Source: Streptomyces changanensis
GTDB lineage: Bacteria; Actinomycetota; Actinomycetes; Streptomycetales; Streptomycetaceae
Length of the DNA stretch: 64,000 nucleotides
NCBI RefSeq assembly: GCF_024600715.1
Contig: NZ_CP102332.1
Coordinates: forward strand, 6,510,001-6,574,000
Direction: 5' to 3'
Shown: piece after piece, positions 23,653 to 32,884 of the stretch
Numbering within the stretch: position 1 is the first letter of the stretch
Layout: each line of letters starts with the position of its first letter
Notes under the pieces: model-generated
What the model was told of the DNA's origin: nothing
The model's database searches: none
Seen by the model: only the letters and a program-made list of their open reading frames with translations
Program-made: the position numbers and the translations under genes

Positions 23653-23689
23653 CACCGGCGGACGGATTCCGATCACGGGAGGCACCCGC

Positions 23690-24676
<987 letters not shown>

Positions 24677-24828
24677 GACCCCGCCGCGCCGGCCCGCCGC
24701 CGGCGCCGACCCAGGCCGAGGGCTGCCCGGCCTCGGCGGGGCCTCCGCCGAGTTCCGCCAGGCCGCGCCGGCCGCGCCGGGCCGGGCGGCGCGGGCCGCG
24801 CACGAGCCGCCCAGATCGGCCCGCCCCG

Positions 24829-26316
24829 TCAGACCGGTCCCGTACCGGTCGGGGCCGGCTCCGTGCCGGTCGCCCCGGGCAGGGACAGGAGGAACCGCGC
24901 ACCGCCGCCCTCCGCCGCGCCGACCGTGAGGGTGCCGCCGTGGCGCCCGGCCACGTCCCGCGCGATGGCCAGCCCGAGCCCGGCGCCGCCCTCGTCCCGC
25001 GTGCGGGCGTCGTCCAGCCGGACGAACCGTTCGAAGATCCGCTCGATGTCCGCCTCCGGGACGCCCGCCCCGTCGTCGCACACCGCCACCTCCACCCGGC
25101 CGGCGGCGGCCCGCACGGACACGGACACGGAGGCGGTCGCGTGCCGCTGGGCGTTGTCCAGCAGGTTGGCGACGACCCTGCGCAACTGCCCCGCCGACCC
25201 GGTCACCTCGCAGCCCTCCCCGTCCACCGCCACGGTGACGGGGAGGCGGTCGCCGTGGCGCCGCGCGACCTCCTCCCGGACCAGCTCCGCCATGTCCACC
25301 CGCCGCGCCGCCGGCCGCTCACCCGCGTCGAGCCTCGCCAGGAGCAGCAGGTCGGCGGCGAGGTGCTGGAGACGCTGGGTGTCCTGCACCGCCCCGTCCA
25401 GGTCGAGTAGTTCCGGGTGGGCCGCGCCGACCTCCAGCTGCGTGCGCAGCGACGCGATGGGGCTGCGCAACTCGTGCGAGGCGTCCGCGACGAACCGGCG
25501 CTGCCGCTCCACGGACGCCTCCAGCGCCGCGAGCGTCTCGTTCGTCGTACGGGCCAGCCGGGCCACCTCGTCCCGCGACGCGGGCTCGGGCACCCGGTGC
25601 GACAGGTCCTCGGACGCCGTGATGGCGGCCATCTGGCTCCTGATCGCCTCGACGGGCCGCAGGGCGCGGCGGGTCACCAGCCACGTCACCGAGCCGACCA
25701 CGGCGAGCAGCACCGGCAGGCCGATCAGCATCGCGGTCCGTACCGTGCCCACCGCGTCGCGCTCCGCCGCGAGCGGCGCGCCCGCGTACACGGTGTAGGT
25801 GCGCTGGGTGACCCCGGACGTCACCTCCACCGCGGCGAACCGGTACTCCGCCGCCCGCCCCTCGACGGTGGCGCTGCCGGAGGTGAAGCGGGGCGGATCG
25901 GCGCTGACCTCGCCGCGTGCCGGCGCGTCGTCGTCGTTCCCGTCGGCGCCGCCGTCGGTGTCGTCCCCGTCGTCCTGGCCGCCGCCGGGCGAGGACGCCG
26001 ACGAGGGCAGGGGCGCGACCGTTCGGCTCGACGTTCCCGTCACCGCCTCCAGCCCCTCGCTCACCGCCGTCACCCGGCCGCCCTCCTCGACTACCTGCAC
26101 CGGCCGTTCGTCGCCGTCCGGGAGGTCCAGCCGGTCGAGCGGCCGGTCCAGGGCGATCTGGGAGGCGACCTCCCGCGCGGCGATCTCCGCCTGGAGGCCG
26201 GCCTGGCCGATCAGGTTCGAGCGGAGCACCTGGAGCAGGACGACGCCCACCGCCACCAGCGCGACGGCCACGACGAGGGTGGCACCGAGCGCGGCCCGCG
26301 CGCGTACCGACCTCAC
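24829..26316 (-). CDS. sensor histidine kinase
   Basis: 495 residues; the GTG start at 26316 overlaps the stop of the response regulator gene (GTGA). TM1 is at about 10-32 (LGATLVVAVALVAVGVVLLQ). The extracellular sensor of about 170 residues contains a highly acidic Asp/Gly-rich stretch (GGGQDDGDDTDGGADGNDDD). TM2 (TAMLIGLPVLLAVVGSVTWL) is followed by a HAMP domain, the phosphoacceptor FVADASHELRSPIASLRTQL, the N box (VVANLLDNAQRHA), G1 (CDDGAGVP) and G2 (GGAGLGLAIARDVAGRHGG). It phosphorylates the paired regulator. The acidic sensor loop may bind cations or cationic peptides; this is a guess. Confidence 0.93.
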   Translation of the reverse strand: MRSVRARAALGATLVVAVALVAVGVVLLQVLRSNLIGQAGLQAEIAAREVASQIALDRPLDRLDLPDGDERPVQVVEEGGRVTAVSEGLEAVTGTSSRTVAPLPSSASSPGGGQDDGDDTDGGADGNDDDAPARGEVSADPPRFTSGSATVEGRAAEYRFAAVEVTSGVTQRTYTVYAGAPLAAERDAVGTVRTAMLIGLPVLLAVVGSVTWLVTRRALRPVEAIRSQMAAITASEDLSHRVPEPASRDEVARLARTTNETLAALEASVERQRRFVADASHELRSPIASLRTQLEVGAAHPELLDLDGAVQDTQRLQHLAADLLLLARLDAGERPAARRVDMAELVREEVARRHGDRLPVTVAVDGEGCEVTGSAGQLRRVVANLLDNAQRHATASVSVSVRAAAGRVEVAVCDDGAGVPEADIERIFERFVRLDDARTRDEGGAGLGLAIARDVAGRHGGTLTVGAAEGGGARFLLSLPGATGTEPAPTGTGPV

Positions 26317-26978
26317 GGCGCCGCCACCAGCCGGTATCCGGCACCGCGAGCCGTCTGGATGCGGTGCGCGCCGAGCTTGCGGCGCAGGGCGGAGACGTAC
26401 ACCTCGACGATGTTCGGGTCGCCCTCGTACGCGAAGTCCCACACGTGCGCCATGATCTCCGGCTTGCCGACGACCTCCCCCGGGCGCACGGCCAGCTGTT
26501 CGAGCACGGCGAACTCCTTGGCCGTCAGCGCCACCTCGTCGTCGCCGCGGAAGACCCGGCGGGCGGCCGTGTCGACGCGCAGGTCCCCGACGCTGAGCAC
26601 CGGCGGGGCCGCGCCCCGGCCCCGGCGGCGCAGCAGTGCCTTGACCCGGGCCACGAGCACCACGTACGAGAAGGGCTTCGTCAGGTAGTCGTCCGCGCCG
26701 GTGTCCAGGCCCTCCGCCTCGTCGTACTCGCCGTCCTTGGCGGTCAGCATCAGGAGGGGGACGTCGTTGCCGGCGGCGCGCAGGGCCGCGCAGACGCGGT
26801 AGCCGTTCAGGCCGGGGAGCATGATGTCGAGGATCATGAGGTCGTACGCCTCCTCGGAGGCACGGTGGAGCCCCTCCAGCCCGTCGTGGACGACATCCAC
26901 GGCGTAGCCCTCGGCCCTCAGCCCCGCGGCGAGTGACGCCGCGAGCCGCTTCTCGTCCTCCACGATCAACAACCTCAT
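26313..26978 (-). CDS. OmpR-family response regulator
   Basis: 221 residues. Receiver domain: MRLLIVEDEKRLAASL, phosphoacceptor Asp in YDLMILDIMLPGLNGY, and the switch residues LLMLTAKD and DDYLTKPF. The C-terminal winged helix has VALTAKEFAVLEQLAVRPGE and IVEVYVSALRRKLGAHRIQT, ending GAGYRLVA. It is the first gene of a two-gene operon with the kinase (4-bp overlap). It is divergent from a PepSY protein gene. The CTTCAG triplet in the 132-bp region between them is the likely binding site, giving autoregulation plus control of the PepSY gene. Confidence 0.94.
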   Translation of the reverse strand: MRLLIVEDEKRLAASLAAGLRAEGYAVDVVHDGLEGLHRASEEAYDLMILDIMLPGLNGYRVCAALRAAGNDVPLLMLTAKDGEYDEAEGLDTGADDYLTKPFSYVVLVARVKALLRRRGRGAAPPVLSVGDLRVDTAARRVFRGDDEVALTAKEFAVLEQLAVRPGEVVGKPEIMAHVWDFAYEGDPNIVEVYVSALRRKLGAHRIQTARGAGYRLVAAP

Positions 26979-27001
26979 GGGTTCAGGGTCGCAGAGCGGA
27001 G

Positions 27002-27038
27002 CTGAAGAACCCTTCAGGTGGCTTCAGGCTGCCTTCAG
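27002..27038. promoter_or_regulatory. CTTCAG repeat array, probable response-regulator operator
   Basis: CTTCAG occurs at 27012, 27022 and 27033 (periods 10 and 11 bp, one helical turn), plus one inverted CTGAAG at 27002. Direct repeats at one-turn spacing are the usual binding pattern of OmpR/PhoB-type regulators, here between a regulator gene and its divergent neighbour. Confidence 0.75.
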
Positions 27039-27110
27039 CGTGCGGCGGTCAGGGTGGACCACGTCATCGGCGAACGGCACGAACCGTGTCGGTACGGAGG
27101 AGGAACACCC

Positions 27111-27845
27111 ATGAAGCGCAATCTCGTCATCGCCACGCTGACGGCGGCCGCCCTGGTCGGCGGCGGTACGTACACGGCGGTGGCCGCGGCCACCGGCGAC
27201 GCGACGCCGTCCCTGCGGACGGCGGCGGCCGTGGTGGACGACCACGTCGGTGACGGAGCCGACGACGCCGACGAGGACAGGGCGGAGGACCGGGCCGACC
27301 GCGACGACGACGCCGCCGACGGCAAGGCGGACGACAAGGCGGACGACAAGGCGGACGGCGAGACGGACGACGAGGCCGACCGCGACGGCGACCGGGTGGC
27401 CCCGGCGGGTCCCGTCACCGCCGCCCAGGCCATCGCCGCCGCGCTGAAGTCCACGCCCGGCGTGGTCGCCTCGGTCGAGCCCGCCGACGACGGGACCCAC
27501 TGGGACGTCGAGGTACTGGGCAAGGACGACCGCGAGCACGACCTGCGGGTGGACGCCGCGAAGGCCACCGTGACGCCCGACGACGACCGGTTCGACGACC
27601 GCTCCGACGACCGGGGTGACCGGGACGACGACCGTGCCGAGCGTGCCGCGCTGCGCTCGGCGGGGGTGAACGCCGCCCAGGCGACGGCCGAGGCCCTCAG
27701 GGCCTACGCCGGTGCCACGGTGACCGGTGTCGACTTCGACGACGACGGCACCTGGGACATCGAGCTCCGCACCGCCGACGGCGCCGGGAAGGAGACGCGG
27801 GTCGACGCCGGGACGGCCCCGGCGGGCCGGGGCAAGGCGGCCTGA
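27111..27845 (+). CDS. secreted acidic PepSY-domain protein
   Basis: 244 residues, ATG 27111 behind GGAGGAGG. There is an N-terminal signal sequence (KRNLVIATLTAAALVGGGTY). Residues about 40-95 form a very acidic Asp-rich linker with tandem ADDK-type units, after which two PepSY repeats follow: VTAAQAIAAALKSTPGVVAS with HWDVEVLGKDDREHDLRVDA, and VNAAQATAEALRAYAGATVT with WDIELRTADGAGKETRVDAG. PepSY domains are often linked to protease inhibition or metal handling in the envelope. It is divergent from, and probably controlled by, the adjacent two-component system, whose sensor is itself acidic. It may be a periplasm-side ligand or modulator, though that role is inferred. Confidence 0.88.
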   Translation: MKRNLVIATLTAAALVGGGTYTAVAAATGDATPSLRTAAAVVDDHVGDGADDADEDRAEDRADRDDDAADGKADDKADDKADGETDDEADRDGDRVAPAGPVTAAQAIAAALKSTPGVVASVEPADDGTHWDVEVLGKDDREHDLRVDAAKATVTPDDDRFDDRSDDRGDRDDDRAERAALRSAGVNAAQATAEALRAYAGATVTGVDFDDDGTWDIELRTADGAGKETRVDAGTAPAGRGKAA

Positions 27846-28164
27846 TCGACGGACTTCCCGCGCCCGGCCGACGCGGACGACGACGCGTCCGGCTCGGACG
27901 CCTGACGACGGAGGCCCGTTGCCCGACGTCCGACGACGCACGACGCACGACGCACGACGGGCACGCGCCCGGCCGGACCGCACCCCCTCCGCGGCCCGAC
28001 CGGGCGCCTCGCCGTACCGCGCACTCCGTGCCGCCGTACCGCCACAGCCGGGCGCGGCCGAGGTTGCGGCCCGGCCGCGGTCCGGGGAAGGCTGGCCGCG
28101 ACCCGCCCGTCGGTACGGACACGGCCTGCGCGCACGCGGCGGGGGAGCGGCGAGGTGGACGGAC
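27846..28164 (+). other. gap with short tandem repeats
   Basis: About 320 bp without supported gene. A run of ACGACGC units lies at about 27930-27957. The following sequence is open in one frame but lacks coherent protein; the next gene starts at 28165. Confidence 0.4.
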
Positions 28165-28623
28165 ATGACCGACGAGGAGCGGGCGGCGACCCGCGGGTAC
28201 CTGGAGGACGAGATGGTCCGGCTGGGCCGGCTTGCCGGCATCGCGCCCGGCAGACTGCCGGGCTTCACGCCCCGCGACGGGGCCTACCCGTTCATCGAGG
28301 TCGGCGCCGACGGCGAGCTGCGCTACCTCGCCTACGAGCGCGGTCGGAAGGTCCTGGAACGCGTCACCCACGACCCCGAGGACGTGCTCTACTGGGCCTT
28401 CCAGGACGCCACCTTCGAGGCCGCCGGCGTGTGGGCCCGGAGCCGGCCGCAGGACGGGGAGCCCTTCCGCGTGACGCTCTGGCGGCGCCAGTTCGCCCTG
28501 CTGCACACCCTGCGTCCCGCCTGGGCACGCCGCCGGAGGGCCGACCTGATCGCCTCGTTCCGCGACCCGGACGACGTCCGTCTCGTACCCGAACTGCCCC
28601 CGACCGCCCCTCCGAGGTCTTAG
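28165..28623 (+). CDS. Imm63-like protein
   Basis: 152 residues from ATG 28165 (MTDEERAATRGYLEDEMVRL). The distinctive block is YPFIEVGADGELRYLAYERG, then VLYWAFQDATFEAAGVWAR, then FALLHTLRPAWARRRRADLI, which I recognise as the Imm63 pattern found in immunity proteins of polymorphic toxin systems and as stand-alone genes. No toxin gene lies beside it. An orphan immunity gene could protect against toxins of competing strains. Gene calls in this family are often solitary in Streptomyces, and another role is possible. Confidence 0.7.
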   Translation: MTDEERAATRGYLEDEMVRLGRLAGIAPGRLPGFTPRDGAYPFIEVGADGELRYLAYERGRKVLERVTHDPEDVLYWAFQDATFEAAGVWARSRPQDGEPFRVTLWRRQFALLHTLRPAWARRRRADLIASFRDPDDVRLVPELPPTAPPRS

Positions 28624-28850
28624 ACGCCCTGTCGTCCGGCGAGGGGGAGTCCTCCCGGTGGGGATGCGGCACCCGGGTGCGGTGCCCGCACTCCTGGAGC
28701 TCGCGGGAACGTCGACCACTCGCCTTGAAGCGGCGGTTTGCCGATCCGCTTCCCTGGGGGTGGTGATGCAGCCACGGCATCGAATGCCCGTGTCACCGCC
28801 CCATCATGATTCGGCCACCCCCCTTCCACGCCCGGCACATCCGCACACCC

Positions 28851-28916
28851 GGTGGACGCGTCAGCCCCGCATACCCGGTGGACGCGTCAGACCCGCGCGC
28901 CCCGGTGGACGCGTAC
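28851..28916. repeat. three copies of a 26-27-bp unit (GGTGGACGCGTCAG)
   Basis: GGTGGACGCGTCAG begins at 28851 and 28877, with a shortened third copy at 28904. It lies within 300 bp of otherwise gene-free sequence just past the end of the hydrolase gene. Confidence 0.8.
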
Positions 28917-28919
28917 GCC

Positions 28920-29693
28920 TCAGTGGTGGACCGGCACCGCCGCGCGGAGGAAGTCGGTCAGCAGCGTGCCGACCTCCGCCGGGCGCTCCAGGCCCGGCAG
29001 GTGGCCGGCCCAGGGGAGTTCCATGTGGCGGGCGCCGGGGACGCGCTCGGCCACGCTCCGCGCGATCTCCCGGAAGTCCGCCAGGTCATGGGCTCCGGAG
29101 ACGGCCAGGCACGGCGCCCCGACCAGCGACAGGTCGACCTCACGCCTGTCCGGGGAGAACTCCTCCGCCGCGGCCGACTGCACCTCGAACGCGTGGCGCT
29201 GCATGGCCCGCACCCGCCCCCGGACGTCGTCGTCCGCCTCCGGCCCGAGCCACGTCGCCACGTTGAGCTCCACGGCCCCGGCGAGGTCACCGGCCTCGAA
29301 CAGGGCCTCCTCGCGCTCGTCGAAGGCGAGCAGTTCCGCTCCCGGTTCGTGGCCGGGCAGGGCGGAGCAGAGCAGCACCAGCGCCGACACCGCGTCGCGG
29401 CGGTGCGCGGCGACCTCCAGGGCGACCTTCCCGCCGTACGACGCCCCGACCAGCGCGGCCCGTTCGACCCCCAAGTGGTCCAGCAGCACTTCGACGTCCG
29501 CCGCGTCGCCGTAGGGGCCGTCGGCGACGGGGGAGTCACCGAAGCCGCGGAAGTCGCACCGAACCACCCGGTAGCCGGCGTCGGTCAGCACCGGCACCTG
29601 CGGGTCCCACATGCGCCGGTCGCACACCGAGGAGTGCAGCAGGACGACGACGGGACCGGGGCCTTGACCTGAGACATCATGGGAAAGAGGCAT
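28920..29693 (-). CDS. alpha/beta hydrolase
   Basis: 257 residues from ATG 29693. Motifs: VVVLLHSSVCDRRMWDPQV (oxyanion region, HSS instead of the usual HGxG), VRCDFRGFGDSP, the nucleophile elbow GASYGG, SGAHDLADF (acid) and WAGHLPGLERP (His). It resembles small esterases or haloperoxidase-like hydrolases acting on unknown esters. There is no Shine-Dalgarno sequence: TACAGT lies 7 bases before the ATG, so the mRNA is probably leaderless. A strong hairpin separates it from the deiminase gene upstream, so it is transcribed alone. Confidence 0.87.
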   Translation of the reverse strand: MPLSHDVSGQGPGPVVVLLHSSVCDRRMWDPQVPVLTDAGYRVVRCDFRGFGDSPVADGPYGDAADVEVLLDHLGVERAALVGASYGGKVALEVAAHRRDAVSALVLLCSALPGHEPGAELLAFDEREEALFEAGDLAGAVELNVATWLGPEADDDVRGRVRAMQRHAFEVQSAAAEEFSPDRREVDLSLVGAPCLAVSGAHDLADFREIARSVAERVPGARHMELPWAGHLPGLERPAEVGTLLTDFLRAAVPVHH

Positions 29694-29746
29694 CCGGCGG
29701 ACTGTAGCCGAGGTCCCGTCGGCGCCCCACCCCTCTCCGGTGGAAC

Positions 29747-29790
29747 CGGGTGACCGGGTGAGGGCCGTGCGGCCCTCACCCGGTCACCCG
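29747..29790 (-). terminator. perfect 20-bp hairpin after the deiminase gene
   Basis: Arms CGGGTGACCGGGTGAGGGCC (29747-29766) and complement (29771-29790) with loop GTGC, 23 bp past the deiminase stop. It insulates the downstream hydrolase. Confidence 0.85.
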
Positions 29791-29812
29791 ACCGAGGCGC
29801 GCACCTTCCCGG

Positions 29813-31744
29813 TCAGCGCCTCCACCAGGCGTCGGCGGTGCTGCGCAGCGTGTTGGTGCCGCAGTGCACCTCGCCCATGCCGAGGTGGTAGGTGTACCAG
29901 TCGTCGATGTACGACACCCGCATGCCCGCCGTCGTGTAGGCGGCGGTCACCGCGTCGGTGAAGACGTCCTTGCCGCCGATGACCGGGCCCCACTGGCGCG
30001 GTGCCAGGTAGCGGTCCCGGGCGAGCAGGATGCCGTTGACGGCGCCGGGCACGTACGCGCTGGTCATGACGGTCTCCGCGGTACCGGCGCGGTCCGTGCG
30101 GCGCGTCAGCTCCCGCTGCTGTCCGTACTCGCTGACCGCCTCGGGCACCTGGCCGGCGCCCAGCCGCGTCAGCCGCGGGACCCGGTCCCCGCGCTCGGCC
30201 TCCTCGGTGCCGCGCGTGTACAGGGCCGGCACGCGCACGACCTCGGCGTCCGTCACACCCGTCTCGCGCTGCAGGACCGCGAGGTTGGCCCTGATCCGCT
30301 GGGCGGCCATGGTGTTGTCCGCGACGAGCCACCGGGAGGCCAGGGCCTGGTCGATGGTCTCCTTGGGCGCGGGCGTGTCCTTCGTCCCCGGCACCGAGAA
30401 CATCCGCACCTTGCCGTGCCCGGCCTTCTGCGCGTCACGCAGCAGCCTCAGCCCCGCCTCGGGGTCGGCGATGCCGATCTTCCACCCGCGCGGGGTGTCG
30501 GCGGGCAGGAACTGCACGAACTCGTCGACGTGGCCGACGTGCAGCCACGAGGTGTCCAGCAGCAGCGGGTCCTGCATGCCCTGGGAGGCCAGCAGCGTCC
30601 GCATGGCCTGCGCGGGCTTGGAGCCGTAGTCCTTGCGCTCGCCCATGATGATGCGCCCGGCGGGGAAGGAACGACCGCCGTGGGTGTACGGCGGGACGGT
30701 CTCGAGGTTCCCCATGGAGTTGAGGGTCCACTCCTCGGACTCGCGGACCCCGGTCACCTGCACCACACCGACGCCCCGGCCGCGCAGCTTCTCGAACAGC
30801 TCGCGGCCCGACTCCCGGTCCGGCTGCGCCGAGCGCAGCATGACGCGGATGACCTGCCGCCGGCCGTCGACGGCGGGCATGCTCACGTACCCGGGTTCGA
30901 CGAAGTCCTGCGCCCACACGTCCTGGTACTTGTCGAACGTGAGGAGCGGCGGGGTGATCCCGGCGGACTTCACCTCCTGGGCCAGGCCGGCGACGAACGC
31001 CTGCTGGCGGCGCGCGTAGTCGTCCTTGCCGGGCACCTTGGTCACCATCAACTGCTGGGCGGCCTGGAGGTGGTGGTGGGTCAGCAGCGGCGCGACGCGC
31101 AGGGTGACGTCGTCGGTCGTGGTCCGCCCGCCGGGCACCGTCACCGTCAGGCGGAGCACGGCGCGCCCGCCCCACGCCTTCGCGTCGCGGACGACGTCGG
31201 TGGCCTCCACGCCGAACTCCACCCCGGCGCGCAGCTCGGCGGCGGTCAGCCGGGTCTTGCCGGTGACGAGGATCCACCCGGAGGCCCGCTTGACGAAGAC
31301 CCGGGTGTTCTTGGCGCCGGCCCGGAGGGTCAGGGTGCCGGTCGCGGTCGCGGGGAGGTTCGCCATGGGTACGGAGCGGACCCGCGCCAGGTCGGTGGCG
31401 TCGGCACCGCCGTTGACGACCGCGTCGGCCGCGTCGTTGCAGGCGGCGAGCGCGGCGTCGGACAGGGGCCGGCCACCGGGGCCGGCGGTGGGGCAGCGCT
31501 TGGTGTCGTCGTCGATGTTGGGGAGGAACACGGCGCCGCGGTCGGCGGTCCACCCGTCCTCGCCGGCCGTGTCGGTCGTCCCGGTGACGTCGACGCGGCC
31601 GTCCCGGTCCACGTCCGCCCGCAGGTCCACCGGGGGCGGAACCGGTGCGGCGAAAGCCGGTGTCGTGGGCGCCAGTACGGCGCCTATCGCGGTCAGGGCG
31701 AGGGTCACTCGTCTCGCGTTGCTCGTAACCACCGTGCGTCCCAT
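29813..31744 (-). CDS. secreted protein-arginine deiminase (PAD family)
   Basis: 643 residues from ATG 31744 (MGRTVVTSNARRVTLALTAI). A Sec signal peptide ends near AFAAP. An N-terminal ~240 residues of beta-sandwich type follow (TLTLRAGAKNTRVFVKRASG), beginning with a DVDRDGRVD calcium-binding-like motif. The catalytic alpha/beta propeller has the expected residues: Asp280 (QDFVEPG), His405 and Asp407 (LHVGHVDEF) and Cys628 (GEVHCGTN). PADs convert peptidyl arginine to citrulline in a Ca2+-dependent way. This protein has both a folded N-terminal region and the full active site. It is monocistronic. The start has no strong ribosome binding site; GTG 31732 is an alternative. Confidence 0.9.
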   Translation of the reverse strand: MGRTVVTSNARRVTLALTAIGAVLAPTTPAFAAPVPPPVDLRADVDRDGRVDVTGTTDTAGEDGWTADRGAVFLPNIDDDTKRCPTAGPGGRPLSDAALAACNDAADAVVNGGADATDLARVRSVPMANLPATATGTLTLRAGAKNTRVFVKRASGWILVTGKTRLTAAELRAGVEFGVEATDVVRDAKAWGGRAVLRLTVTVPGGRTTTDDVTLRVAPLLTHHHLQAAQQLMVTKVPGKDDYARRQQAFVAGLAQEVKSAGITPPLLTFDKYQDVWAQDFVEPGYVSMPAVDGRRQVIRVMLRSAQPDRESGRELFEKLRGRGVGVVQVTGVRESEEWTLNSMGNLETVPPYTHGGRSFPAGRIIMGERKDYGSKPAQAMRTLLASQGMQDPLLLDTSWLHVGHVDEFVQFLPADTPRGWKIGIADPEAGLRLLRDAQKAGHGKVRMFSVPGTKDTPAPKETIDQALASRWLVADNTMAAQRIRANLAVLQRETGVTDAEVVRVPALYTRGTEEAERGDRVPRLTRLGAGQVPEAVSEYGQQRELTRRTDRAGTAETVMTSAYVPGAVNGILLARDRYLAPRQWGPVIGGKDVFTDAVTAAYTTAGMRVSYIDDWYTYHLGMGEVHCGTNTLRSTADAWWRR

Positions 31745-31849
31745 CGTGAAAGTGGCGGTCTGACGACCAACAAGAGTCGATGGGGACGCGTCGCGTTGCC
31801 TGTGCCGCGGTTTTCGCCGACCGTTGGCCGGTTGGCGAGGGGTGGTGCC

Positions 31850-31950
31850 GCGGGTGCGCGGGCGGTCCGGGCCGTTCGGGCGGTCCGGCCGTTCGGGCGG
31901 TCAGGGCGGTCCGGTCCTTTCGGGCAGTCGGGCGGTCAGGCATTCGGCCG
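31850..31950. repeat. degenerate GGGCGGTC/CGTTCGGGC repeats upstream of the deiminase gene
   Basis: About 100 bp made of imperfect repeats such as CCGTTCGGGCGGTC, several copies, all in the same direction. It lies 110-200 bp before the deiminase start, outside any gene. Confidence 0.7.
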
Positions 31951-31997
31951 GTGCACCGTGGCCGGTGGGGCGCGGGGGGCGCCACCGGTCACTTTCC

Positions 31998-32026
31998 GTG
32001 CCCCCGGCGTCCGTGGCCGGGGGCAC
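31998..32026 (-). terminator. 11-bp hairpin after small gene
   Basis: Arms GTGCCCCCGGC and GCCGGGGGCAC with a 7-base loop, just past the minus-strand gene ending at 32034. Confidence 0.65.
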
Positions 32027-32033
32027 GCCCGGG

Positions 32034-32330
32034 TCAGGCGGCCCGGAGCTCACACCTGCGGTAGACGCGGATGCGGCCGTGCACGGTCACCGGCGGCAGG
32101 TCCGCGAACGTCAGGCACCGGGCCCGCTGGCCCAGGCTCACCGCTCGTATGTCGATGACGGGCCGCCCCACGTGGTCGGAGAAGGGGACGACGTCCCCCA
32201 GGCGCAGTTCCCACGGGTGCACGTCCACCGCCACCGTGTTCACGGGCGGGCGCGGCAGCCCCGCGCTGAGGGCGGGGGCCTCCCAGAAGGGCGATTCGTT
32301 TCTGCTTTGAACGATCCATGAGGGTCTCAC
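32034..32330 (-). CDS. small hypothetical protein
   Basis: 98 residues from GTG 32330. The coherent part is TVAVDVHPWELRLGDVVPFS, then DHVGRPVIDIRAVSLGQRAR and CLTFADLPPVTVHGRIRVYR. It is beta-rich and soluble, like a small OB- or SH3-like fold, with native codon use. Downstream is a terminator hairpin. Similar small actinobacterial proteins exist without function. The first ~20 residues are less convincing, so the start could be later. Confidence 0.6.
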   Translation of the reverse strand: MRPSWIVQSRNESPFWEAPALSAGLPRPPVNTVAVDVHPWELRLGDVVPFSDHVGRPVIDIRAVSLGQRARCLTFADLPPVTVHGRIRVYRRCELRAA

Positions 32331-32528
32331 CCCGCAGGACTACCCACCGCGCCACGCGAAGGCGCCCCGTGGAACGTGACGGGAGGTGTGCGCCCCGGGC
32401 GCGCGGGCATCGACCACGCGCCCACCCCCGACACCGTTTCGGTCACAAGACCTTCACAGACTTGCGGCCATGGTCGCGAGGACCCCGGCAACCCGGACTA
32501 CACCACCCATTTCCTTCCGGGAGACGCC

Positions 32529-32744
32529 GTGTTCGTCCTTGGCATTCTGCTGCCGCCCTTCCTCCTCCTCGCCGTCGTGCTGCTCGGTCGGTACGAGGAC
32601 CGCATCCTCGCTCCGCCGGACCCGTCGGCGCGGCCGGCACCGCCCGCCCAGCCGCGGCACGCCCGCCGCGGTCACCTGCGCCTCGTCCACTCGCGGGAGC
32701 CGGGCGCGGCACGGTCCCGCGGTCACGGCCGTCACGCCGCCTGA
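32529..32744 (+). CDS. small single-pass membrane protein
   Basis: 71 residues from GTG 32529, GGGAG spaced by 6-7. It begins VFVLGILLPPFLLLAVVLLG, one transmembrane helix, followed by RYEDRILAPPDPS and a basic/Pro-rich cytoplasmic tail. It is a common type of small unannotated Streptomyces membrane protein; the role is unknown. Confidence 0.6.
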   Translation: MFVLGILLPPFLLLAVVLLGRYEDRILAPPDPSARPAPPAQPRHARRGHLRLVHSREPGAARSRGHGRHAA

Positions 32745-32884
32745 CCCGGGCAGGCGTCCGTCAGGGGTTCCCCGCGGACGACCGCCCGCCGGCCGCCGTC
32801 GCGCCGCCCCACCCCGAGTGCCCCCTCCCCACGACCGCGAGCAGGTCCCCCTTCTCGCGGCCGTGAGGAGGGGGCACCGCTGCG

